Shown piece after piece: positions 56,542 through 64,000 of a DNA stretch of 64,000 bases; the first letter of the stretch is position 1, and the number at the start of each line of letters is the position of its first letter. Origin of the DNA: Arthrobacter sp. fls2-241-R2A-200 (GTDB lineage Bacteria > Actinomycetota > Actinomycetes > Actinomycetales > Micrococcaceae). The position numbers were made by a program, and so were the translations under genes. Under the pieces are notes generated by a model. The model saw only the letters and a list, made by a program, of their open reading frames with translations. It searched no databases and was not told the origin of the DNA. The stretch covers positions 1 through 64,000 of the forward strand of contig NZ_JARVRJ010000002.1 of NCBI RefSeq assembly GCF_030209745.1, in the 5' to 3' direction.

Positions 56542-57603
56542 TCAGCGCCGACTGGCCGACGACGCGATCACGGTTACCGCATGTTCAACGGCGAACACAG
56601 GATCCCGCGAAAGGCCCTTGACCTGAGCATCGGCTTCGGCCACCACCTGGATGGAGCGGATGAGCCCCTCCGGCGTCCAACGACGTACGTCACGTTGTGC
56701 TTGTTCGACGAGCCAAGGCTGCATGCCCAAGTTCTTGGCGATTGATGCAGACGAGCCGTTGGCACCGGCAACCTTTGCCAAGGTCCGCAGCTTCGCAGCC
56801 AACGCAGCCACCAGGGGAACGGGATCCACGCCAGTGGACAGGGCATGCCTCAGGGTAGATAGCGCCAAGGGCCCGTTTCCGACCATGGCAGCATCGGCAA
56901 CTTTGAACGCCGTCGCCTCCACACGTCCTCCGTAATAGCGCTCCACTGTCGAGGCATCAACGGTGGTGGTTGCGTCGGCAATCAATTGGTTGCATGCCGC
57001 TGCCAGTTCCGAAAGGTTGGCTCCCACCGCGTTCACCAGTGCCTGCACCGCCTCGCCGTCGATTCGCCGTCCGCCTGCCCTGAACTCCGACACGACGAAC
57101 GCGGACTTATCCACGTCCTTCTTCAGTGGTTGGCATTCGACGACCGGCCATCCGGCCGATTTGACGGCGTCAAGGAGCTTCTTGCCACGCGTCCCGCCGG
57201 AGTGGCGCAGAACCAGCACCACATCTTCCTCGGGGTGGGCAAGGTATGCCAACGCATCCGACGAGAAGGCATCGTTCATGGCTTCGAGGCCGGAAACTTC
57301 AATGAGCTTCGCTTCCCCGAACAGGGAAGGGGCCACGGTCATGGCCAAAGATCCGGCCTCATAGGACCCCGCTTCCAGCCGGGTCAACTCCACGTCCGGT
57401 GCGGACGCTCGAACGGTGGTGCGCATGTGGTCCATAGCCCGGATTCCGAGATACTCCTCCGGCCCCGAGACCAGGACCACCGGAGCTGGTGCCGCGTCCC
57501 GCCAGCTGACGATATTCGCCGCGCCACTCTTTGCCCGCGCATTTTGGCCTGCAGCCACAGGGATTCCTTCCGGACGATTTATTGCCTCCCCTAAGTCTGT
57601 CAT
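56542..57603 (-). CDS. holA: DNA polymerase III delta subunit
   Basis: The 353-residue clamp-loader subunit opens the beta clamp. It shows PAPVVLVSGPEEYLGIRAMD, GSYEAGSLAMTVAPSLFGEA, VVLVLRHSGGTRGKKLLDAV and LIADATTTVDASTVERYYGG, all in the family order, and an alpha-helical C-terminal part. No P-loop signature is complete, as expected for delta. The start is at 57603. In this region the gene lies next to comEA/comEC, a common bacterial arrangement. Confidence 0.93.
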   Translation of the reverse strand: MTDLGEAINRPEGIPVAAGQNARAKSGAANIVSWRDAAPAPVVLVSGPEEYLGIRAMDHMRTTVRASAPDVELTRLEAGSYEAGSLAMTVAPSLFGEAKLIEVSGLEAMNDAFSSDALAYLAHPEEDVVLVLRHSGGTRGKKLLDAVKSAGWPVVECQPLKKDVDKSAFVVSEFRAGGRRIDGEAVQALVNAVGANLSELAAACNQLIADATTTVDASTVERYYGGRVEATAFKVADAAMVGNGPLALSTLRHALSTGVDPVPLVAALAAKLRTLAKVAGANGSSASIAKNLGMQPWLVEQAQRDVRRWTPEGLIRSIQVVAEADAQVKGLSRDPVFAVEHAVTVIASSASRR

Positions 57604-57694
57604 GCCAGCGCCGCGACGGTCTGCGGGAATTACGCTGTCGAATGGATTTTGTGGCTAGACTGACCAGCGTTGGTGTAACCGGGGAGAGCATTAA

Positions 57695-58474
57695 ATGGAT
57701 CAAAAAACGGAGAGCTTCCGCCGCCCTGACAGGGCAGCGAAGAAGGAAGCAGATCGAAGGACTGAACAAGTGCGGCTCCGGCGCAAGGCGCGCGTCCGAT
57801 CCTCAGCACCTTCCAACGTACAGCTCGCCCTACGCCCTTTCGGATACCTCGGGATGGCAATGGTGTACGCAGCGCTGGCGGCAGTGTCGTTTTACGTTAC
57901 GGTTCTGCTGATCCCCGTTCTGGTGGTCTCTGATTCCGAGGGGGCTCTGCCGCTCGGCACCGGGCCCATGATCAAGAACACCCTCTCCTCAGTGGGCGAG
58001 ACGATAGGCGCGCTCATCGCGGTGCCGTTGGTAGCTGCGATTCTGGGATATGCCACGTTGGCACTGGTGTTCGGAACCCTAGCTCTCTGCTTCCTGTCGC
58101 TCACCTATTTCGTTCGTTCACTGCGTCCGGCATATCGGTCAGAGCGGTTGTCCTTCACCTCCCAGTCTGCACCGGGCGCTTCGATCGGCCCTGCGGCAGG
58201 CAGCGCGGCATTGTCGATGGTTCCACTACGCCAAACGGCCTGGACCCGCTTCCTGATGCTTTTTTATGACTACGCGTGGAACATCAACCTGACGGTGCTG
58301 CTCCTCGGCCTCATCTACGGTGCGGAGTACTTTTTCACGTTAGGGTGGCTCGCCTGGCCTGCTCAAGGAGCGGGAACAGTCCTCTGCGGCACGATCTCCG
58401 CCGGCCTGGCTGTTGGGTTTTTCGTCGTCTTGTACCTTCGACGCGGCAAGCCCACCCCTGGCCGCTCTGCCTGA
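57695..58474 (+). CDS. Predicted integral membrane protein, unknown family
   Basis: The 259-residue protein has a basic N-terminus (RRPDRAAKKEADRRTEQVRL) and about five hydrophobic segments: GYLGMAMVYAALAAVSFYVT, AVPLVAAILGYATLALVFGT, ALCFLSLTYFVRS, NLTVLLLGLIYGAEYFFTLG and GTISAGLAVGFFVVLYL. I do not recognise the family. A GGGGAG ribosome binding site precedes ATG 57695. The last 135 bases overlap the 3' end of comEC on the other strand. Confidence 0.8.
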   Translation: MDQKTESFRRPDRAAKKEADRRTEQVRLRRKARVRSSAPSNVQLALRPFGYLGMAMVYAALAAVSFYVTVLLIPVLVVSDSEGALPLGTGPMIKNTLSSVGETIGALIAVPLVAAILGYATLALVFGTLALCFLSLTYFVRSLRPAYRSERLSFTSQSAPGASIGPAAGSAALSMVPLRQTAWTRFLMLFYDYAWNINLTVLLLGLIYGAEYFFTLGWLAWPAQGAGTVLCGTISAGLAVGFFVVLYLRRGKPTPGRSA

Positions 58475-60106
58475 GCCGACATTGCGTGGCTCGGTGTGCC
58501 GTTCCAACCATGCTGTGATGCGACCATGGAGGTCCCCGGCATGCACCATCACCGTCCTTGGGTGAAGCAGCACCCACACGACGGCAAGGGTGAGCCCGGA
58601 AAAGACAGCCATGGCGGCAACCCCGGTAAAGCCCTCAGCCCAAGGCAAGGCAGCTCCCGGCAATCCGGCAATGAACCGCGCTGTAGCTGCCACGAGTGCC
58701 GCGCACGTTCCTGCCCCGGCAATGAGCGGCCACGCCAACCCGGGGACGACTGCGGAGACAGGGACGGCAATGGTCCCCAGGACTGTTACGGGAGCCACAA
58801 GAGGACCAGCGATGATGTTGGCAAGCAGTGCGTAGGGCGTGAACTGTGGCTGGAGTGCCACGATAACGGGAGTGCACAACAACTGCGCGGACAAAGGAAC
58901 CGCGATTCCGACGGCCAACCAGCGTGGTATCCGGGGTGGAATCCACGCCGCAATGCGAACGGCCAACAACACGATGCCGAGCGTGGCAAGGACCGATAAC
59001 AGGAAGCCGACATTGGATGCCATGGGCGGATCCATGAGCAAAAGCATTGTTGCGGACAGGCAGAGGAACGTCAGGGACCTCCCGCGCCATCCTCCAACCA
59101 AGGAAGCCAGTCCCACTCCTCCCATGAGGGCGGCACGCATGACGCTCGGATCAGGCCCCACCATGACCACGAAAGCCACCAAACCACACGAGGCCAGAAT
59201 GGCCGCCACCGGTCTGGACAACCGCAAACACCGGGCCATCAAGACAAATCCGCCGAGGACCAGGCTGCAGTTAGCGCCACTAACCGCCGTCAGGTGCGTC
59301 ATGCCCGTGGTCTTCATGTCCGTCTTGAGTGACTCCGTCAAGCCGCTGGTGTCTCCTATCACCATTCCGGGCAACAGCCCGGCAGCATCCCCGGGCAACC
59401 AGCGGGCAGCATTCAGGAAGGATTCGCGCAGCAGACCGGCGGGCCCACGGATGTCAAAGCTCGCACCTGTGATCTGAGGTGCGGACGAGGCCGAAAGGAC
59501 CGCGGTCTGTGATTGTCCTTCTCTGACGTCTTTGAGCACACCCGTAGTGCGGACCCGGTCTCCCGGATGGACGTTCCGCCAAGCCTCTCCTCCCAGGACG
59601 GCTATGTCCGCTGAGCCGCGAACCACCGTGCCGCTGGAGGTCACGTCGACCAGTGCTGCCGATACCATCCACCGTCCTTCCCCCGCATTGCCAGACTCGG
59701 CCTGACTAAGAGCCTCATGACCGAATGACGGGGCCTCACGAGGATTGTCGGTGACCAGGAGATCCATGACCACTCCCCCGCCTGCTTGGATTACGTGAGC
59801 GAGCGGACCGACTTCGCGCTTACTTACCGCCACGGCGCAATGAACTGCGACGGCAGCACCGAGAACACCCGCCACGGCAAACGTCACGGTCACGGTCCGG
59901 GCGCGCGGGGCCGTCCTGCGCTGGCGGTATCCCAGTGCCAGCAGCAGTCCTCCGCCGGCAGCCAACGTGCCAGCCACAACAAGGCACCACGAAGTCTCCA
60001 GGGCACCGCAGGCGAGAGCGGCAATCCACGCAATCATCATGGAGGGCACTGCCCTCAGGTCCAAGCGACGGCCTCGCGGCGCTCCCCCGGCAGCCGGTTC
60101 ACCCAC
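58340..60106 (-). CDS. comEC: ComEC/Rec2-family competence channel, lacking the C-terminal hydrolase domain
   Basis: The 588-residue polytopic protein forms the DNA-uptake channel in the inner membrane. The N-terminal DUF4131-like part is followed by the Competence domain (LLPGMVIGDTSGLTESLKTD, MKTTGMTHLTAVSGANCSLV, GPDPSVMRAALMGGVGLASL). Typical ComEC continues with a metallo-beta-lactamase-type domain of about 200 residues, but here the protein ends in a short polar tail with no such domain. It starts 8 bases before the end of comEA, so the two are coupled. Its 3' end overlaps the opposite membrane-protein gene. Confidence 0.88.
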   Translation of the reverse strand: MGEPAAGGAPRGRRLDLRAVPSMMIAWIAALACGALETSWCLVVAGTLAAGGGLLLALGYRQRRTAPRARTVTVTFAVAGVLGAAVAVHCAVAVSKREVGPLAHVIQAGGGVVMDLLVTDNPREAPSFGHEALSQAESGNAGEGRWMVSAALVDVTSSGTVVRGSADIAVLGGEAWRNVHPGDRVRTTGVLKDVREGQSQTAVLSASSAPQITGASFDIRGPAGLLRESFLNAARWLPGDAAGLLPGMVIGDTSGLTESLKTDMKTTGMTHLTAVSGANCSLVLGGFVLMARCLRLSRPVAAILASCGLVAFVVMVGPDPSVMRAALMGGVGLASLVGGWRGRSLTFLCLSATMLLLMDPPMASNVGFLLSVLATLGIVLLAVRIAAWIPPRIPRWLAVGIAVPLSAQLLCTPVIVALQPQFTPYALLANIIAGPLVAPVTVLGTIAVPVSAVVPGLAWPLIAGAGTCAALVAATARFIAGLPGAALPWAEGFTGVAAMAVFSGLTLAVVWVLLHPRTVMVHAGDLHGRITAWLERHTEPRNVGSGRAARGGLAASKVQDDEKPNSQAGGDRAAEDCSRSLSRPGEPP

Positions 60107-61019
60107 CGTTCACCGTCACAAGTTTCTGCAGTGATTCCATGAGCTTGGGACCTATTCCGTCGATAGCGTCGAGTTCATCCACGGAGGCGAAGGAACCATG
60201 CTCTTTCCGCCAGTCGACAATGCGCTGGGCCATGACCGGACCTACCCGGGGCAAGGTTCCGAGCTCTTCGGCAGAGGCCGTATTGATGTTGATCTTCGCC
60301 CCTGCGCTTGTTCCCGAAGCGGTGGTGCCGACGGCACCACCGGCTCCGGCTTGGCTACTCGAGGGAATTACTGAGGTGCCCGCTGGCTCGCCCACGGTCG
60401 GCACATACACCCTCACGCCATCGCTGAGGACCTCTGCAAGGTTCAGCCCGTCCGGCGCCGCGTCAGCAGCGGCGCCGCCCGCGGCTTCGATAGCCTGGAA
60501 GACCCTGCTGCCCTGGGGCAAGGAGACGACACCCGGCTTGTGGACGGCCCCGGCGACATGAACGACGACGACGCTACCGTTACCCTCGGCTCCCGATGGC
60601 GATGCAGAGGGTCGGGGCGTCCCCGGTGATTGACTAGCTCCTGCTGTACCTGGCTGTTCGTCCACCGGGCCAGCACTGCCTAGCGGCTCCGAAGTTGAGG
60701 AACCAACGGCTGACTGCCAAAAATTCCAACCGACAATGAGTGCCGCGATGACAGCCACCAGCGCCGCTGCCCGCCATCGAGTCCGCCACCGGAATCTGGT
60801 CGCCGGCACGTCCCCATCCAAGTACCCCGCCCCAGCATCCCCACCCGTCGGCCCTACAGTTCCGTGCTCTGCAGCTCCGTGCTCTCCGGCACCATCCTCC
60901 GCAGCCATCAGCTCCAACAACGGCTCCGACGTCGGATCAGCAGACAACCGGGCCGCGAACCGCCGCCGCGCAGCGACAGCGGAATCTGGCGAGGATTCGT
61001 TCCCGTGGCGGCGTGGCAT
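60099..61019 (-). CDS. comEA: ComEA-type DNA-binding protein
   Basis: The 306-residue competence receptor has a cytoplasmic N-terminus, one membrane helix (AALVAVIAALIVGWNFW), a Ser/Pro/Gly linker, an SLBB-type domain (VVVHVAGAVHKPGVVSLPQG) and a C-terminal helix-hairpin-helix pair (KININTASAEELGTLPRVGP and IDGIGPKLMESLQKLV) that binds double-stranded DNA. It overlaps comEC by 8 bases. Confidence 0.92.
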   Translation of the reverse strand: MPRRHGNESSPDSAVAARRRFAARLSADPTSEPLLELMAAEDGAGEHGAAEHGTVGPTGGDAGAGYLDGDVPATRFRWRTRWRAAALVAVIAALIVGWNFWQSAVGSSTSEPLGSAGPVDEQPGTAGASQSPGTPRPSASPSGAEGNGSVVVVHVAGAVHKPGVVSLPQGSRVFQAIEAAGGAAADAAPDGLNLAEVLSDGVRVYVPTVGEPAGTSVIPSSSQAGAGGAVGTTASGTSAGAKININTASAEELGTLPRVGPVMAQRIVDWRKEHGSFASVDELDAIDGIGPKLMESLQKLVTVNGG

Positions 61020-61089
61020 GAATCGAGACTATGGGCTGGCATTCCGGCCATGCCCCGAGAACATGGGCTATGTGGATAAACAGAGGCAG

Positions 61090-62073
61090 TCAGCTCGTGG
61101 GTGTACTGCTTTCGCCCACAATAACCGCCAGGACACCCAAACCTGCGTGCGCTGCCAAAACGGCCGGTAACGCACTGATCTGGGGAGCCGGACATTGCGG
61201 ACACGCCTCCGCGAGCCGAGCAGCAAGCCCCTGCGCTTCAGCAAGGTTTCCGAAGTGATGCACCGCCACCCTTTGTTGCCCCGGCGGCCGGGTGGAGACT
61301 TCCTGAGCCACAATTTCCTCAAGGCGCGCAACCGCACGCACCGCCGAACGCACCTTTTCGAGCGGGACGATCTTGCCGCCGTCGACCGCGAGAATGGGTT
61401 TGATGGCCAGAACGGTGCCCAACCATGATGCAGCTGCTCCGATGCGGCCGCCGCGCCGCAACTGCTCAAGGCTCGGAACGTAAAAATAGACCTTGGTGCG
61501 TTCCATTCGCCGCTCCGCAAAGCCGCGAACCTCGGCCATACCCTGCCCGTCCGCTGCCGCCACCACCGCGCTCTGGACCCCCATGCCCTGCGCCATCCCG
61601 ACGGTGCGGGAATCTACAACGTCAACGGGAATCTGCACGCGTGCAGCAGCGAGGCGGGCGGCGTCGACGGTTCCGGAGAGCTCCGATGAGAGATGTATGG
61701 AGACAACAGCCTTGAATCCACGACGCTGCGCGGCCAGGTAGGCCTGTTCGAACTGGCCGGGAGAAGGCCGGGACGTCTTGACTGACGCGCCGGCGGCCAA
61801 CGCAACAGAGAGTGTCTCGGTGATGTCGTCTTCGCCTTCACCGTAAATTTCCTCCCCCACCATGACCGGCATGGGAACGACGGTGAGGCGGCCGTCCGAG
61901 CTAAACGCCGACACCCAGTCCGCCGGCAGGGCTGCCGCTGAGTCAGTGACCACCGCAGTGGTAACGACGGCGGACAACGGGTCCGCAACTACAGGAACCG
62001 TTGCGGATGGCTGGCGAAGCCGTGACACCCGTTCCTTGAGCCATATCCAGGCGGGCGGTTCTCGCTCGGGCAC
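61090..62073 (-). CDS. DegV-family fatty-acid-binding protein
   Basis: The 327-residue protein has the DegV pattern: AVVTDSAAALPADWVSAF, VVPMPVMVGEEIYGEGEDDI, KTSRPSPGQFEQAYL, VVSIHLSSELSGTVDAARLA and VDSRTVGMAQGMGVQSA, followed by SLEQLRRGGRIGAAASWLGT. Family members bind a single fatty acid and serve as FakB partners of fatty-acid kinase FakA; no FakA is in the window. It lies between comEA and leuS on the same strand. Confidence 0.92.
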   Translation of the reverse strand: MPEREPPAWIWLKERVSRLRQPSATVPVVADPLSAVVTTAVVTDSAAALPADWVSAFSSDGRLTVVPMPVMVGEEIYGEGEDDITETLSVALAAGASVKTSRPSPGQFEQAYLAAQRRGFKAVVSIHLSSELSGTVDAARLAAARVQIPVDVVDSRTVGMAQGMGVQSAVVAAADGQGMAEVRGFAERRMERTKVYFYVPSLEQLRRGGRIGAAASWLGTVLAIKPILAVDGGKIVPLEKVRSAVRAVARLEEIVAQEVSTRPPGQQRVAVHHFGNLAEAQGLAARLAEACPQCPAPQISALPAVLAAHAGLGVLAVIVGESSTPTS

Positions 62074-62129
62074 GCAACCTCCAACGATGATGGCCGGCCG
62101 CCGGCATAGCGCCGGCGGCCGAATCTCCG

Positions 62130-64000
62130 CTAGGCGGGGACGATGTTCACCAGTTTAGGCGCCCGCACGATCACGGTGCGGATACCGCGGCCGTCCAGGG
62201 CACGTTGGACATTCTCGGATGCCAGCGCGAGTTCCCGGAGGGCGTCCTCGGTGATCTCCGGCGAAACCTCCAGACGGTCGCGGACCTTGCCTTGTACTTG
62301 GACAACAGCTGTCACTGTTTCCTGGACCAAGAGCGACTCGTCGTGTTCCGGCCACCCCGCATTTGCCACCGATGCCTCATGGCCAAGGGCGTTCCACAAA
62401 TCCTCTGCGGTGTACGGAGCAAAGAGGCTAAGGATGACGGCGACGGCTTCCGCGGCTTCACGAACGGCAGGGTCCGCAGCACCGGCTGCGCCGTCGATGG
62501 CCTTCCGGGTGGCGTTAACCAACTCCATCAGGCGCGCAACCACAACGTTGAACTTGTTGTTGTCCAGCAGTTCCGCGGCGTCAGCTATGGTCTTGTGGGT
62601 AACAGTCCGGAGCGCGCGGTCGCCAGTGGCGGGATCGACGCCAGGCTCGCTGCTGACATCTTGGCCCAAGCGCCAAGCCCGGGCAAGGAACTTCGCTGAA
62701 CCCGACGGCGACACGTCAGCCCAGTCGACGTCGTCCTCGGGCGGAGACGCGAACACCATGGTCAAGCGGACAGCATCGACACCGAACTTGTCCAGCTGCT
62801 CGCCCAGATCCACGCCATTGCCGAGCGACTTGCTCATTGCCTTGCCGCCGTTCAACACTTGGCCCTGGTTCAGCAGCGCCGTGAACGGTTCGTTGGCCTC
62901 GATCAAGCCGATGTCCTTGATGACCTTGGTGAAGAAGCGCGCATACAGCAAGTGCAAGATGGCGTGCTCGACGCCGCCAACGTACTGCCCCACGGGCATC
63001 CAATTGTTGATCTTTTCGGGATCGAACGGACCCTCTGTGTAGTCCGGTGAAACGAAGCGCAGGAAATACCAGGACGAGTCCACGAAAGTGTCCATGGTAT
63101 CGGTATCGCGCTGCGCGGCCCGGCCACAGTTGGGGCACTCGACATTGACCCATTCGACAGCCGCAGCAAGTGGGGATGTGCCCTTTGGTGCCAGTGCCTC
63201 GCCGCGCAGGTTTTCGGGGAGCCGGACGGGCAGCTGGTCATCGGGAACCGGCACCTCACCGCACTCGCCGCAATGAATGATGGGAATGGGGGTTCCCCAG
63301 AAGCGCTGGCGGCTCAGCAGCCAGTCACGCAACCGGAAGTTGACGAATTTCTCGCCCGTTCCGAGCTTTTCGAGGATCGCGATGGCGGCCGGGATGCCCT
63401 CCGACTTGGACAGGCCGTCCAACTCCCCGGAGTTCTTCAAGGTGCCTTCGCCCGCGGTAGCTACCCCGGTCTCCGCCGGGTCTTCTTCCCCGGTATCCAC
63501 GACTGCACGCACCGGCAGGTCGAAGGCCTTGGCGAAGTCGAGGTCGCGCTGATCGTGGGCGGGCACAGCCATGATTGCCCCGGTGCCGTAGTCGGCCAGG
63601 ACGTAGTCGGCGGCCCAGACCGGGAGTTTCTCACCGTTGAGGGGGTTGATGGCGTAGCGGCCCGTGAACACACCGGTCTTTTCACGCTCGGTGGATTGCC
63701 GCTCGATCTCGGACAGCGCCTTGACCTTCTCACGGTATGCCATGAGCTCGTCGTGTTGCTCCGGCGTGACCAGGTCCAGCGCCAAGTGCGCGTCCGCGGC
63801 TACGACGAAGAATGTCGCACCGTAGAGCGTGTCCGGGCGCGTGGTGAAAACGGGAACCTCACGTTCGGCCCGGTCTTCTGTAGCTTCGATGACGAACCGT
63901 ACGTGAGCGCCCTCGGACCGGCCAATCCAGTTCCGCTGCATGGCCAGGACGCGCTCGGGCCAGTGGCCTTTGAGCTGGTCCATGTCCTCCAGCAGGCGAT
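62130..64000 (-). CDS. leuS: Leucyl-tRNA synthetase, C-terminal part (5' end outside window)
   Basis: The visible portion of about 623 residues covers the end of the first catalytic half ([16 protein letters not shown]), the editing domain CP1 ([20 protein letters not shown]), a zinc-like CGECGEVP and CPNCGRAA, the KMSKS loop ([16 protein letters not shown]) and the anticodon-binding and C-terminal domains. The HIGH motif lies upstream of the window. The open frame continues to base 64000 without a start. This is a class Ia aminoacyl-tRNA synthetase charging tRNA-Leu. Confidence 0.97.
   Translation of the reverse strand, partial: RLLEDMDQLKGHWPERVLAMQRNWIGRSEGAHVRFVIEATEDRAEREVPVFTTRPDTLYGATFFVVAADAHLALDLVTPEQHDELMAYREKVKALSEIERQSTEREKTGVFTGRYAINPLNGEKLPVWAADYVLADYGTGAIMAVPAHDQRDLDFAKAFDLPVRAVVDTGEEDPAETGVATAGEGTLKNSGELDGLSKSEGIPAAIAILEKLGTGEKFVNFRLRDWLLSRQRFWGTPIPIIHCGECGEVPVPDDQLPVRLPENLRGEALAPKGTSPLAAAVEWVNVECPNCGRAAQRDTDTMDTFVDSSWYFLRFVSPDYTEGPFDPEKINNWMPVGQYVGGVEHAILHLLYARFFTKVIKDIGLIEANEPFTALLNQGQVLNGGKAMSKSLGNGVDLGEQLDKFGVDAVRLTMVFASPPEDDVDWADVSPSGSAKFLARAWRLGQDVSSEPGVDPATGDRALRTVTHKTIADAAELLDNNKFNVVVARLMELVNATRKAIDGAAGAADPAVREAAEAVAVILSLFAPYTAEDLWNALGHEASVANAGWPEHDESLLVQETVTAVVQVQGKVRDRLEVSPEITEDALRELALASENVQRALDGRGIRTVIVRAPKLVNIVPA

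Noticed and set aside
58340..60106. ComEC considered truncated by a frameshift or window effect
   Set aside because: Downstream sequence on the same strand shows no metallo-beta-lactamase-like continuation in another frame; it appears to end naturally.

Overview
The window is a high-GC actinobacterial chromosome segment, most like Arthrobacter/Paenarthrobacter (Micrococcaceae). The reasons are the split bcc:aa3 respiratory gene set (ctaE-qcrCAB and ctaC-ctaD-ctaF with a diheme QcrC), actinobacterial DUF3043, DUF3054 and DUF3097 proteins, frequent GTG starts, and several starts that look leaderless behind a TAnnnT -10 box. No tRNA, rRNA, CRISPR array or intact insertion sequence was seen. All family calls come from motif recognition without a database search.

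Region 1 (1-8.6 kb) is accessory and partly decayed. It opens with a recombinase-type C-terminal fragment, then 1.3 kb with no intact gene but with remnants of a tyrosine recombinase and a LysR-type regulator, then a frameshifted aldo/keto reductase and a frameshifted lipoprotein. A hydantoinase/oxoprolinase pair follows: hyuA is intact, while hyuB carries an apparent one-base deletion and its C-terminus is fused to an amidohydrolase that has lost its N-terminal metal-binding motif.

Region 2 (8.7-12.9 kb) is a compact amide-use locus: an APC permease translationally coupled to an acetamidase/formamidase, a substrate-binding protein without an evident signal peptide (AmiC-like), and a divergent MarR regulator 34 bp away. 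Together with hyuAB this could form a cyclic-amide/amide nitrogen-scavenging module.

Region 3 (12.9-18.5 kb) holds a Tat-exported arylsulfotransferase-like protein, an ECF-type sigma factor with a C-terminal zinc-finger-like tail, a double Lrp-like regulator, two VOC proteins, a DUF3054 membrane protein and a stand-alone Lrp ligand-binding domain.

Region 4 (18.5-31.4 kb) is core metabolism: trpD, ctaE-qcrC-qcrA-qcrB, a DasR-like GntR regulator and HPr separated by a near-perfect dre operator, then ctaC-ctaD-ctaF, erpA, an M20 peptidase and DUF3043.

Region 5 (31.4-64 kb) is conserved housekeeping: pyrD; a flavoprotein and an alpha/beta hydrolase; recO-uppS; leuA preceded by a short leader peptide with three Leu codons and a hairpin; an M13 peptidase; an LCP-family ligase; phoH-ybeY-CNNM/CorC-era; a GerMN lipoprotein; hrcA-dnaJ-rsmE under a CIRCE element; DUF3097 and DUF4870 genes; lepA-hemW; an orphan PemK-like gene; rpsT; holA; comEA-comEC; degV; and the 3' part of leuS, which runs off the window. 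Convergent genes are often separated by long perfect hairpins.
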